From Paraphysoderma sedebokerense (taxonomy: Eukaryota > Blastocladiomycota > Physodermatomycetes > Physodermatales > Physodermataceae): DNA of 64,000 nucleotides. A program made the position numbers and the translations under genes. Shown in pieces: positions 15,352 through 25,934 of this stretch; position 1 is the stretch's first letter; each line of letters starts with the position of its first letter. The DNA lies in the NCBI GenBank assembly GCA_025602915.1, contig JAHLJZ010000018.1:62001-126000 (forward strand). Reading direction: 5' to 3'. The notes under the pieces are model-generated. The model was not told where the DNA came from. It was given only the letters and a program-made list of their open reading frames with translations, and did no database searches.

Positions 15352-17534
15352 TCATGAGTACTTAAACCCAAGTCCGTTATCTACAATCCACTTGAACATA
15401 TCTCCTGCCAAATCATCACGAGCTTTTTCCTCTTGCTCTTCGAAAAACTGGATATCATCAATTATCAACAGACCTGGCTCGCGCCGAGAATCTGCTTTAC
15501 TGGATCCATCCAATGTTAATTGACCTGTAATTCTGGATAATGTATTAGCTCCTAGGTCCCCAGCGAACCCCAGCTTTTCCGCCGCAGGCTGTTGATAATG
15601 TCGTGAGGCGCGAAAACATTTGCGACTCTTCCATTCCTTACCCAGCAGAAGCGACCGCAATCGGAAAGTGTTCGCAGGATCCGTCGGCAAAGTAATCGTT
15701 TCGAATGGAATAGGAGGATAAGACGGTGGGAGTACTTTGAGGAGTTCAGCTAGGTAGGAGTCGATTGGAACAGTCGGCAAAGGAGGGTCAGGCAAAGGTA
15801 TCTGAGCATTGAATTTCCGGTGCTGAAGGTATGGTGACTTCAAGCAAGCCAATGTATCTGTCGCTGGAGCATTCGCTCGCGGAAGTGGCGGGGAAGAAAA
15901 TCTATTGGGTTCCTGTGAGGTACTGTGTAGTGATATCGAAGAATGCGGCGAGTTTTGAAAATACGATTTCGACGTCTGTCCAGACGGCACTGAAACTGAA
16001 ACTGTCTCGCTTCGAGTCATATCTGGCCGCTTGGACTCAAAAAATATGATGTCCTGGTCTGTTTGTAATGGCATTAGCTCCTTCGTCTGTAACCTCCTCT
16101 TCGTCTCGTCTTCACCGTGCACGTAAAGCCATTCGTTTATTGTATTGATGGCTATTTTGGCGGCCTCGTCTACCCCTGAGCGTGGATCAGTGGAAGCCGA
16201 AACCCTTAACTTCAATGTGCCTACCGTCAAGAAGACTACAATTCCATCCGTCTCCTCGACTAATTCATAAGAAGGGGTGGCACCCAGCCGACGAAGAAGC
16301 AGTGAGAGTTGATCCTTGTAAGTGGTTTGAATTGAGAGGTTCGCGGTGGATGGATCATGTAACGCAAAGTCTGGAGAATAAATGTCTTGCTTCGAAGCTA
16401 AAGGAGAAGGGTGTAACGTCGGCGTTCTAAACTGGTATGAATCAGGCGATTCTTCCAAACTTATCCTTTTCGCATTTAATCCATCAGCGACAGCGTCCAG
16501 TGGACGTTTACCAGCTCCATGGGAGGGATCGGCTTGGGGATTTGAGAAGGAAGCAGTCGAAAATGTAGACGTTGTATCCGACTGTATGGTAGATTCTTGT
16601 TTTGAATTCGGTGGGTCCCCAGATGGATGCGGAAGACCAAATTTTTCTTGAGCCGCCTGAAATCCCATCACATACTAAGAACGAATATTATGAGTCTTCA
16701 TGTCACAAGGAACAAGATAAAAACGAATATTATCATACCGTTGCCAGCCAAATCGCACATGCTTCAGCTTTAGCTTCTTTCTTCGAACCTCGGTATGAAG
16801 ATTTCGCCGACTGATGTCCTACTGCCACAGAAGCTTGGAATGAGGGTGGCGCTTGTTGCGATTCTTCAATGTTAAATACGGGATCAGACAAGCGACTTTC
16901 TAAACGTTTAATTAGCATAAATAGCGCTAGAATCACTTGATGTCGATAAAAGAAGTAAACAGCGTACTTGCACAGTATTCGCAGAGCGCCGAGATGGCGG
17001 TAGAGGAAACGGTTTGTCGACGCAAAACTGGGACAGTTGACAAAGGAGATTGAGTGATTTGAGACGGGGAATCAAATACATTTCCCAGATTTTGGATCTG
17101 ATTACTTTGAACAGCTTTCAGCGCTGAAGATCATGCATCAAATCACAGCAAAGAATGGAGGATCCAGTTCAAGAAGAGAATCGGCAGTTAATAAATATGA
17201 ACATACGGACACAGCAAAGTAAAGCCAATCTGAATTCGAAAGCTCAACTTACCGAGCTCGGAGGCAGCATGTTTCGCTTCTTTTTTACTGTGATAGATCG
17301 GCTGGACAATAAAGAATTGACCAGCAAAGATGCAAGTGCATCCATAAAGGTTTCCAAGGGTCCGTTTGATTTCGGTGAACTCATATTCTGGTTTTTCTAC
17401 CAATTTTAATTTCATGGAAAGCTAAGTATAGGAGAACATAGAATGAAAACATAAGCCGTGCATAAGCGAAGGTGCACAGAAAGATTTTTATTTCAAACCT
17501 CGACGAGCTTAGATGTAGCGTTAACTCCAGCCAT
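15352..17534 (-). CDS. Protein with three dsRNA-binding domains (left copy)
   Basis: Start exon MAGVNATSKLVE (17534 downward), then several exons. Domain 1 (about 17400-17220) reads PEYEFTEIKRTLGN with KKEAKHAASELG as its last helix. Domain 2 (about 17000-16735) begins AISALCEYC, continues PPSFQASVAVG and ends SKKEAKAEACAIWL, a clear dsRBD with the KKEAK helix that contacts dsRNA. Domain 3 (about 16330-16130) is weaker: YKDQLSLLLRRLGATPSYEL to DEAAKIAINTINEWL. The large last exon continues into Ser/Pro-rich sequence and a conserved-looking tail with LLIIDDIQFFEEQEE. No RNase III, helicase, deaminase or kinase domain is visible, so it is a binding-only protein, possibly a partner in RNA silencing or dsRNA sensing. 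The function is inference. Confidence 0.75.
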
Positions 17535-18131
17535 TTTGAGATCGGAGACGGATGGTTGTTGAAAGAGGACCACTACTGAGATATCTATCCCACGATGATA
17601 TCAGCCGAAAATCAATCTTCACAATTTTTCATCAGGCCTTGCGGCTTCGCTAAATGGTAGGTCGGAAGTATTAAAGACAGTGAACCTCAGCCACAACAGG
17701 GAGCGGGAACCGGCGCATCAGACGACTCACTTCAACCCATATCGCACCACAAAAAAAGTAGCAAGTAATCGATTTGAAGTTCCAGTTCTCCAATTTTACC
17801 CTATTACAGGAGATTATCAGAAATTCTGGGGAGATTTCAGCTTTTTAGAATGTGCGGTGTCGTGATTGACCGAAACCGTTAACCTTGACTTCGCCATTGC
17901 CAATACTTTTTTCATATGATGAGACACTGAGTACCAAAGATCTTATACCATATATCATTTGATCCGTCATGTGGAAAGCACAAAGAGATGCCGACATAGC
18001 TATAATCATACTATAATAATTGTATCTACCTTGGCGCGAATTATCACGCATTGCCTGACCCAGGTGACCTTTTCCTGCTGATTGCCTTGGCCGTTCTCTC
18101 TTCCCTCCTATTCAATTGAAATCAACAAAGT
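17535..18131. other. Intergenic region between dsRBD gene and MGMT
   Basis: 597 bp between two divergent starts. Apart from the small ORF at 17845-18051 listed separately I see no feature. Copy at 44966-45562. Confidence 0.55.
17845..18051 (-). CDS. Possible small single-helix membrane protein, 68 aa (left copy)
   Basis: Uninterrupted ORF with ATG at 18051, divergent from MGMT with an 80-bp gap. It has a basic, aromatic N-terminus (RQGRYNYY), then one hydrophobic helix (about residues 14-36) and a polar tail. This layout is common for small subunits of mitochondrial membrane complexes, but I do not recognise it. It may also have an intron near its 3' end (GT at the codon after RSL). It could be a chance ORF. 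Confidence 0.35.
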   Translation of the reverse strand: MRDNSRQGRYNYYSMIIAMSASLCAFHMTDQMIYGIRSLVLSVSSYEKSIGNGEVKVNGFGQSRHRTF

Positions 18132-18636
18132 ATGAAGCGACCCAGGACAGAGACAGAGCTCTCTCAGGCCACTTCGGCAACAGCACCTCCCCGCAAACAA
18201 AGCCGTCTTCTGGCCGATCTTGTCCCTGAGAACGTCATCGACCAGCCAAAGGCTTCGGTCATCAAGTTCGGCCTAAAATCCGTTACAGCTCAGCCGAGCA
18301 TTCCCCTGACAAGCAATCAAGATGATTTAAACGGAGAGGAAATCGATTCTGATATTGACACTGTGAAGTACTACCCTGCTGAATTGACTGAAAGAAGTCA
18401 GTTTATCAGTGATAAGACACGGAGAAAAGTTACTCCATTTCAATTCAAGGTATACGATTGCTGTAGACAGGTCTGTTGCTCCACATCATGAAAAATTGAT
18501 TGCAATCATTAATTGAAATTTAAATCAAATAGGTGCCAAAAGGGAAGCTAACAACGTATAAAGCAATATCGGATTATCTCTCCTCTGCTCCTCGAGCGGT
18601 CGGACAAGCTCTGAAAAATAATCCGTTTGCACCATT
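18132..18636 (+). pseudogene. MGMT: MGMT, truncated at the duplication junction (left copy)
   Basis: Same first exon (18132-18470) and start of the second exon (18533 on) as the intact gene at 45563-46300. It breaks at 18636, just after NNPFAP and before the active-site PCHRV. Translation would run on into the reversed HMG-box DNA for about 36 foreign residues, starting LNPYTVNS, to a stop at 18772. With no acceptor cysteine and no C-terminal part it cannot repair O6-alkylguanine. Confidence 0.93.
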
Positions 18637-20280
18637 GAACCCATATACTGTAAATTCGCTTATACTCTTCCATCTCCAATTTTGCCAGATTCTGGTATTC
18701 TTTCTTCAACTCAGTATCCAGATCCTTCCATTGAGCTGTCACCAGCTTGTACACTTCCGATTTACTCCATGATGGATACAATTTCCTTGCTTCGGGACTT
18801 TTTAAAGTAAATACGTAGATTGGAAAGGAGTAAACGTTGGATAAATCAGCCAGCCGATTTTGAATGAAATCTGAAAACGAATAAAAAGAATCAAAACAAT
18901 TTACATTTTGTCACCTAGGAAACTTTGAAATGCGTTCCTCGGTTTAACAGGTTCCCCTGCTTCCAACTTTTTCTTCTTCCCTCTCGGTTTTTTGTTCAAT
19001 TCTGCATCGCTCCTGGAAAATTTGCCTGATTCCATACTTCCATGGGGGATCAAGGTCTGACTCTGCGTCGTCTTCATTGTTCGGGAATTGGCATCACCTC
19101 CGCTTGACACTTTAGTTGCACTCGCGTGATCGCGACCAATTTCATTTTCCCGGAAAGAATTCTTCACTATCGTTGACCGTGAATGATTGGATTTGGCCAA
19201 AGAATAATTAAGAGCACACGGTGTAAACACAAACTTAATCGCGGGATTCGAAATGACACCCTTGATTTTCAATTTTGGCATGTTCCGAGGCTTAAGTTTT
19301 AACCTGTACAACGAATCGAAATCTAGAGGGTTCGTTTGAGTTTGTATATCAACTCTTCTGCTTGTAGTCAGGATAGATCGAGATGACGGGCAACCAGAAT
19401 GAACAGGTAGAATGTAAGTTTCAGTTGAAGGATTCTCATTACAGCATGCTGTGTCTTGATGATTTGGTAGATTATCATCAGTCAATTTAGAGTTAGCGTC
19501 TTTTGAGCAGTCAACACTCTGATTCAAATCTATCGTCATATGTTCAACCAATGAAGCCGTGTCAGTTCGGCTACTCTGAACATCAGCAACTGGTGTCGTC
19601 AATCCAGCACTTTGATATTGCGAACCACAGACTTGAAACTCGTCGAACTGACGATTAAATTGATGACTGCCAGATCGTACAACTCCCATCGGAACATTCA
19701 GCGAAAGTGGAACGGTATCCGCTTGAATGGATGGATCAAACACCGCAGGTAAAGCCGGTGGCACATTTGTACCAGAGACAGCAGTTTGAGGTTCTGACAG
19801 ATGACAATGATCGACTGTACCAAGTTGATTCAATTCATTTGGTGTTGCATCGCTTATTTGCGAAATACTACTTGTATGTTGAACGATTCCGTTAAATGTC
19901 CATCCACCTTCCACACTCTCCGCCGTTGAACTGCCTGTGCAATCTTGCACATCACCCGTTTCATGCGCAACGCCAACCGCGACATCGGAGTTTGATTGAT
20001 CCACCAGTTGAATCGATTCACCCGACTTTGGAATACCAGATTTCACAAAAGAAACAGCACTGTTGTACTGACGAGTTAACCCATGTTCTATTGCTTTGTC
20101 AAGATCATTCACATTTCTATTGTGACTCAACGAGTGGCGTTTTAAGTTGTGAGATTTGTTGATCCGAAAGTTGAGGGACGAGGCGCGACGGATTCGAAGT
20201 GGGGACGATAATGAGTTATGGTGATTCCATCGTGATGAATGTGTTAATGTAGGAGAAACAATTGTTGAGGGTGAAACCAT
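18548..20280 (-). CDS. HMG-box protein, 3' end replaced at the duplication junction
   Basis: Two coding exons are visible: 20280-18905 and 18797 downward; removing the 107-bp intron joins GDK to IPEARKLYP in frame. The N-terminal about 440 residues are Ser/Thr/Gln-rich and probably disordered. A single HMG box follows at the C-terminus: VKPRNAFQSFLGDK, SKSEVYKLV, QWKDLDTELKKEYQ and EMEEYKRIYSIW. This is a sequence-specific-type box, as in fungal mating-type or Ste11-like regulators. Native sequence ends at 18637 right after the box (about 512 residues), and the frame runs 29 more codons through antisense MGMT to a stop at 18548. ATG 20280 is chosen because the frame upstream has no ATG; an upstream exon is possible. 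The native C-terminus must lie outside this window. Confidence 0.82.
18627..18646. other. Tandem-duplication junction (MGMT fused to HMG-box gene, tail to tail)
   Basis: The left copy follows the right copy up to CACCATT (ending 18636), then switches to GAACCCATAT, which is the reverse strand of the HMG-box gene. The right copy continues CATCCCATGC. The switch is abrupt, with no terminal repeats or filler bases, as expected for end joining or a chimeric join. The two broken genes face each other across it. Confidence 0.9.
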
Positions 20281-22268
20281 GATGTAATCGTTCAAGAGTT
20301 CTGGGTTGTAAATGAGATCAGTGAAGATGTGGAATCGGGTTTGGCGGAATACGCGCGGGGAACAGCAAGATTGGCGTTTCGAATGGATTGATTCGCTGAT
20401 CTGGAACGGCGGTGGCTGAATAACACTTGTACACTTTTCACTTGCAAGAGAAACAACAGATATCAATCTTCATCAAAACATCGAGCCTGCTTCTATCACT
20501 TACAAAAGTTCTCCTATTTTCACAAAATTTTGCGACTTTGAAAAGTTTAGTTTGGCGGGCCCCTGCGTAAGATCGCCGACTTGATTTCCAATTGTCGTGG
20601 GACAAGACCACTCTTTACACCAACACCAGGCAAAGATTCGCCGATATCAATACTAAAACTAACACAGTCATGTGTAATCTATTCTATTCGAATGTATTTG
20701 TCGATCGCACTTTTTTGTCCTTTTTAAATTCGAAAAACACTCCTCTCCGCGATATGACAATGTTTACAACTGAAGTCTCTAGCGTTGGAATATATTACTA
20801 CACAAAGAGACAAAACAGATAAAAGTATACTTTTCTCAAGTCAATCAGAGTAATTTAAAATAAAGTTCAGTAATAATATCAGTGACAGTGGGCATCGGTG
20901 CAGATTCTGTTGTCATCAATTACGGTCAGTCGTAGTTTCAGGCTTGAGTATTGCCTGTGAGTTTGAAAGAGCTAGCAGATAGGAAGCAATCGAACTGAAC
21001 TTAAACAGAGGATATCATACGTTGAGTCTCGTTGGCATTAGTCTAACAGGCTCTGTACTACAGCTGTAATATTAGTCCTAAGCAAAAGCAAAACTACTAG
21101 GGGAGTGCTCAACTACACTGTTCCAATTCGAATTTCCGAACATTGAACAGCAAATTCCTTCTTGTCCGAAGTAACTGATAGAGTATTTTTCTGTTAGCGA
21201 GTCAATCGGTTTCATTAATGTCTCTAACTTGATGCCGCATTCTGCGTTGGGATGCCTTGACTTGGCAACGATTTGTAGCTAGTCAACTGTACTTGAAGCC
21301 AACACTCACAGATGTATGTATACCTCTTCTATCGAAGAACTATTTCAAGCCCAGAAGATCGAAAACGTATTAGATGCAGGGAACTTAATAGAAACAGTTA
21401 CAGATCATCTAGCGTTCCATACATCCTCTCAGTTCGGTTGCTACGGTTAAACCTTGCGTTTATTCGTCTCTTTTTTACTGATATTAATCGATGTAGTTAT
21501 CCAGTTCGTCGCAGAGATTTTGTATTGTGGAGTAGTGTGTTGGGCCAACTTTGATATAGGCCGACAGTACGAGTCTCTAGCTCTATAATCGGGGAGCAAG
21601 CACATATAAACTTAGTGAGAACATTGAAGAGAATATACGCATCCAGAGAGATGTCAGCGGCTGTACGCTTCTTGCTCCAGATGTTCTAATTGTGAGGGGA
21701 GTATGAAGTTTCCGATCAGATGAGTAAGGATGGATTGCAGTTGGGCGTTTTACGTCAGATTGTGTTTCGAGGAATGATTTTACTTGTCGTATGATGATGT
21801 GTCAGTCATGGAGTGAAATAACTGCTGTGTGAATGGACGCATACTGCCTCGTTCCAGTCTGGTTCGCAAATTTCAATACAGCCACTATTCCACTTCCTGA
21901 TATCATAAGTACAGAATAGAAATCGTGAAACAAAGAGAGAGAGTGTAGTTATATGAGAATGTTTGTGCGAAAGAGTATTGCCGTTATTGTGGATAGAACA
22001 CGCGGAAGACTCAGATTTTCAAAACGATGTCTTCGCGACGTATCGCCGAGAATTACAGTTTTGAATTCAAAATCAGACGAGACTACATTTATCTAATGAC
22101 AATATATTTTATAACGTATTTACAGGCTTACAATAAAGGATTCTTTTTCTTTTAGATTGAAGTTACAGGTATCTGAATCGCACACACAGTAGACGACATT
22201 TAAAGGTTCAAATTCCTAGTATGACGGGAATCGATTGAGAATGTCCGCCTTCAACCGGCAATAGTGGT

Positions 22269-22310
22269 CTAGATGATGATGATATTGCCACAAATTGTTA
22301 CATCATCTAG
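22269..22310. repeat. Inverted repeat (stem-loop)
   Basis: CTAGATGATG at 22269-22278 is the perfect reverse complement of CATCATCTAG at 22301-22310, with a 22-nt spacer. It could form a hairpin in RNA or be an operator-like site about 235 bp upstream of the TATA box. Function unknown. Confidence 0.4.
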
Positions 22311-22543
22311 GAATCTATTCTCCAGAGTGTCTGGATCTGTCTGGAATTGAAGAATCGTGTTGCGAGTTGCGATGCTGAGATTTCGTGATTGGTTAGCCCT
22401 TGCGATATCCGTCATCGCTATCTAGTTTTTTCGATTTTCGTGATAGCACGCAACTAAATCTTTTCTTTCTGTTACTAACAAAAGTAAGTAGGAATGGTCT
22501 CGGTTTTGAGCTCATATTTTGTCATTTGTCCGCCATTTTCGGG

Positions 22544-22550
22544 TATAAAA
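22544..22550 (+). promoter_or_regulatory. TATA box of the proline-rich membrane gene
   Basis: TATAAAA followed by a G-rich run lies 118 bp before the ATG at 22662, a normal distance for a core promoter plus short leader. No similar box was noticed before the housekeeping genes in the window, so this gene may be under more variable, inducible control. Confidence 0.6.
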
Positions 22551-22661
22551 AGGGGGGTGAACCCTCCTGTTTTTCATCATCAGAAAGCAACAGCAACTCA
22601 AGGAAAATCTACAAGGAAAAAGAATCCCCAAGTGAAACCCTAACTGAACTGAAGCTGAACC

Positions 22662-23471
22662 ATGGAACTATTATCCAACAACGTTACTTACTATGTGGTA
22701 TCTTGCTGCATATTCATCTCCTTACTAAGATGTAAGTTCTCTCACCTGATTCTTGAAAGATCAAAGTGCGCAAACTAACATTTATTCTCCCGATTAGGTG
22801 TCGTAATATGGTCAAGACTTTTGTCTCTTGGGGTCCGTCGTAATACTGGTTTGAAGAAGGAAGAAACACCCACACCCGTACTCCAGACTACTGTGTCGAC
22901 TTCCCCTGTGTCGACTTTCCCAACATCTATCAAGAAAGGTACGTGATGCCAACCCTAAATTGACCTCAATCACTCAATGAAACTGACAATTGTTTTCTTA
23001 GTTCAACGCAGAAGAAGAAGAGTGGTTTATCGCAAGTGTTACTATAGAGTCTACATTTCTGATCCACAATCTGTCGCGAACTTTGTAACAAAGAACAAAC
23101 AGCTCGCTGCTGTTTCTACTGCACTTCCTGTACCTCCTCCCCCACCACCACCACCACCACCACCACCACCATCAACTGCCATGAAACCTCCTCCAGTCTC
23201 TTCATCTGCATCTACTCTTTCTAACTCTCTCTCTGATGTTACCTGCATCGCTGAATCACTCAGTGCCTGTTATGCACGAAAGTGTACTTCGTTAGATAAC
23301 ATTTCTGCCGAAAGTAACGCGTTTGCCTCTGAATTAATCGAAAAGAAAGCACATCACAATTCGGCCCCAAACATTGGTCCTAAGCCGATAGAGAGAAAAG
23401 GGTTCGCGTTGAATGAACAAACGTTGGGTGAAGCAATCAGTAGATTGCGCAAAACCAAGGCAGCCCAGTAA
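22662..23471 (+). CDS. Proline-rich protein with N-terminal membrane anchor, unknown function
   Basis: Three exons: the first from ATG 22662 (MELLSNNVTYYVVSCC and a hydrophobic helix CIFISLLRCVVIW completed across the first intron), a second with a basic then Thr/Pro-rich stretch, and the third from about 23002 to the stop at 23471. The third begins with an arginine cluster (QRRRRRVVYRK), then a run of about 13 prolines encoded by a CCA microsatellite, a Ser-rich part and a Lys-rich C-terminus (LNEQTLGEAISRLRKTK). The design is an N-terminal anchor with a cytosolic tail able to bind profilin, SH3 or WW domains. A WH2-like motif could be looked for in the C-terminal LRKTK region. No family recognised. 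Confidence 0.6.
23143..23171 (+). repeat. CCA microsatellite encoding polyproline
   Basis: About ten tandem CCA units inside the proline-rich gene. Such tracts vary in length by slippage, so the polyproline length probably differs between strains. Confidence 0.85.
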
Positions 23472-23966
23472 GCTAACTCGGCTATAAATGACTTATTAAG
23501 CAGTATTTTGTCTTAGATTTAGTACCCGTTTTTGTGTTTGTTGTTTGATTTAATTTAAGTTTTAGTATGTTTTAGTAAATAGTGAATAAACTGTTATTTT
23601 TTTGTTTCCAAACTCTGCTGATGGAAGTGATCGCAATGCATGACTCAATAGTACGCAAGTTTGAATCCACCGAGTTATACTATCATTTTCAACCGGAAAT
23701 AGATACATTTGATTAGGGTTGATATCAGTTATGAATAGCTATGCACTATCCTTGCCGATTCGGCAGACGAATCCTGAATTGACTGCCAACGCGATATATA
23801 AACATGGGTGTTCGTAAAACTAACGGGTTCATTGCGCGCGGATTGAAGACAGAAAAGTAGTAACTATCCGCATAATTTATTATAACTGATTGCCAGCACA
23901 AATTAGGCTTCATGATATTGTACAATGTATTAAAGGATATATATTAATTAAGGAGGAATCTATATT
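23472..23966. other. 3' flanks of two convergent genes
   Basis: 495 bp between the stop of the proline-rich gene and the stop of the PPR gene. An AATAAA at 23585-23590 is a plausible polyadenylation signal for the plus-strand gene. Nothing else seen. Confidence 0.55.
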
Positions 23967-25513
23967 TCATTTCTGAATAGAGCGCTGCACAACTTTCCTA
24001 GCATCGGATAATAACTGCCTGCACTCTCGATTCGGAACAGCATTCGAAGGAGGCAGTTTCAACTTTCTGTAATAAAACTCTGTAAGGAGAATCTTCTCTT
24101 TAGTATCCACAGACGCTAACGCGGGGTTTGATGAGCTTCCGGAGAAAAAATGATGATCTAGTTTATTCGCTGACGCAAGGATTTTGAGTAATGTCGTCGT
24201 GAGCATAGGTAAGGGTGACGGAAGTCGATTTGGTATACTTGATTTCGACATAGTGTGCGGGGAAGATGGCGTAGATGTTGTGTCCAACGAGAAAAAATCA
24301 GTGCAATCAAACGGTGGAGGTGGTAACATATTGGATAGATTCCCTTTGAGCTGATACTCAACATCAGTGGAATTGCCACGATCACACGGAGTGATCAATT
24401 CCGTTAGGATGCCGGGAATCTCCAGCCCGTATAGCTTCGAAATAATGAGTAGAGGCTGTACCGACAGTTCTACGGTAGTTGCTCGGTTGCACAGGTCGAC
24501 GTACTTATTAAACAACTCAAAATCCATCCTTATGCTTGGGATATCTGGTTTCTTTGTATCCATCTTCCATTTTCGGCCGTTTGACAGTTTAAACAAATCC
24601 CGTTGTTTTCGCAATTCATGAAGGTAATCGTTCCATATTGTCTTGGCAATGTCTGAGCCCTTTCGAACCTTATTTTCCGCTCCTGACAGATATGCTGTCA
24701 GCATAATGGTAAAAGTCGCTCGATCTGGCCGATACTCCAAGTCTCTAAGTGATGAGATAGTGGACCTCTTGGTCCGATCAATCAACTCCTGGTATGTTGT
24801 ATAAGCACTTTCTTGGCCACCATGTTTGAACAACGCAAGTAAGTATGCATTTGTACATATGGTGGGTAACCGGGTTGTCGGAGATGACATAAACGGCGAT
24901 ACGATTGAGTCGGATGAAGATGAAATTGAGGATGTAAACTGATCGTGGATTTGGTTAATGATGTCTCTAGCGTTGACTACATCTGACTTTGATATCGAGG
25001 TCATCAAAATTGAGTATGTGTAATTATTTGGTTTGAGCCCTTGAGACTTCATCTGAGTTAGATGCAGGCCAGAAAACAAGGAACAAAGCGAAAGCATACA
25101 AAACAGAGAAAAATAAGCAGAAAGAACCCCAGTTAGTAAATGTATTGAACAGATTTTGGAAGATCTGCATATATTCATACCTTGTTAAATAATTTCCAAC
25201 TTTTTTTCCATCGTCCCTCTTTAGCTAATTCCTTTAAGAGCTGATTGTACACTTCCGTTGATTGAGCGACTTTGGGCGATGCTAATGTCAAATTCCAAGC
25301 ATCCTCGAATCTATCTTGCTTAATTAACTTAGTGATTTTGGATGAAAGTAGGAAGGGATCCTGATATTTCAATTTTGATAAGTTTGGCGGCAATTTTGCG
25401 GTTGAGTTCGATACATGTCGGACGAGACAGAGATGAGATTGTGGGGATGCATTAGGATTACACAACCTGCAGCCGGTTCGTATTGAATTGAACGAAACTA
25501 ACAGTCTAGACAT
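23967..25513 (-). CDS. Mitochondrial PPR-like protein
   Basis: Two exons, 25513-25181 and 25052-23967, joined in frame (472 residues). The ATG at 25513 opens a typical mitochondrial targeting sequence, MSRLLVSFNSIRTGCRL, rich in Ser and Arg and without acidic residues. The splice completes a pentatricopeptide motif: EVYNQLLKELAKEGRWKKSW followed by LFNKMKSQGLKPN and NYTYSILM. A second repeat-like stretch follows (YRPDRATFTIMLTAYLSG). The C-terminal half is Ser/Pro-rich, then helical. PPR proteins bind organellar RNA and act in its processing or translation; the exact target cannot be read. The TTG-initiated extension to 25600 was rejected. A CACGTG box lies 78 bp upstream of the ATG. Confidence 0.72.
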
Positions 25514-25934
25514 TCGCAACAATAAGACGATTGCTTTGATCAGTCGAGTTTTCGTCAGATGGAAGCCTAGGACTTGGTGAAATGGATCAACACGTGACAA
25601 TTCAAGACTATGCGAGGGATGACTGGAAAGTAATCACAAAGACCGGAATCAATTATTAAGCTCTCACAAATGAAAGAGTTAAGAGCTTTGGATATTTTTT
25701 ACCATAATGATTGGTTTGTGGGTTTCGGATGAATATCCCTTGTGAGTGATTTGTCCGATGTACTTAGGAATGTCCTTCTGTCCAATACAGTTTTCTACAC
25801 ACTTGCAATATCTACATGAATGAAATCATTGACGCAGGATTTTATATATATTTACATGACACAGCTATCCCGCGGGCTTCACGATTTCCATGGACAACCA
25901 TGTTACGGTTAATGTTGAGGTTCCTGCAGATTAG
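25514..25934. other. Gap between PTRHD1 and PPR gene
   Basis: 421 bp. It holds the PPR promoter, with CACGTG at 25591-25596, and the PTRHD1 3' flank. No gene seen. Confidence 0.55.
25591..25596. promoter_or_regulatory. CACGTG box upstream of the PPR gene
   Basis: 78 bp before ATG 25513. Confidence 0.4.

Larger units (their letters stand above)
20281..22661. other. 2.4-kb stretch without a recognised gene
   Basis: Between the divergent HMG-box and proline-rich membrane genes. Only short ORFs occur, none with protein-like composition or a family I know. A 10-bp perfect inverted repeat at 22269-22310 and a TATA box at 22544 are listed separately. The length is exceptional here, where gaps are usually 100-600 bp. 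It could be a large regulatory region, a non-coding RNA or eroded genes. Confidence 0.6.

Noticed and set aside
15831-16814. Plus-strand ORFs opposite the dsRBD gene
   Set aside because: They are antisense shadows of a long coding exon with clear domain content on the minus strand.
20281-20466. Upstream extension of the HMG-box protein
   Set aside because: The frame is open to 20466, but that codon is TTG and no ATG occurs before 20280; kept only as a possible extra exon.
22195-22235. tRNA-like GGTTCAAATTCC at about 22206
   Set aside because: The T-loop-like sequence has no matching acceptor stem, anticodon arm or A-box at the right distance.
25514-25600. N-terminal extension of the PPR protein to 25600
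   Set aside because: It would begin at TTG; the ATG at 25513 gives a good mitochondrial targeting sequence.
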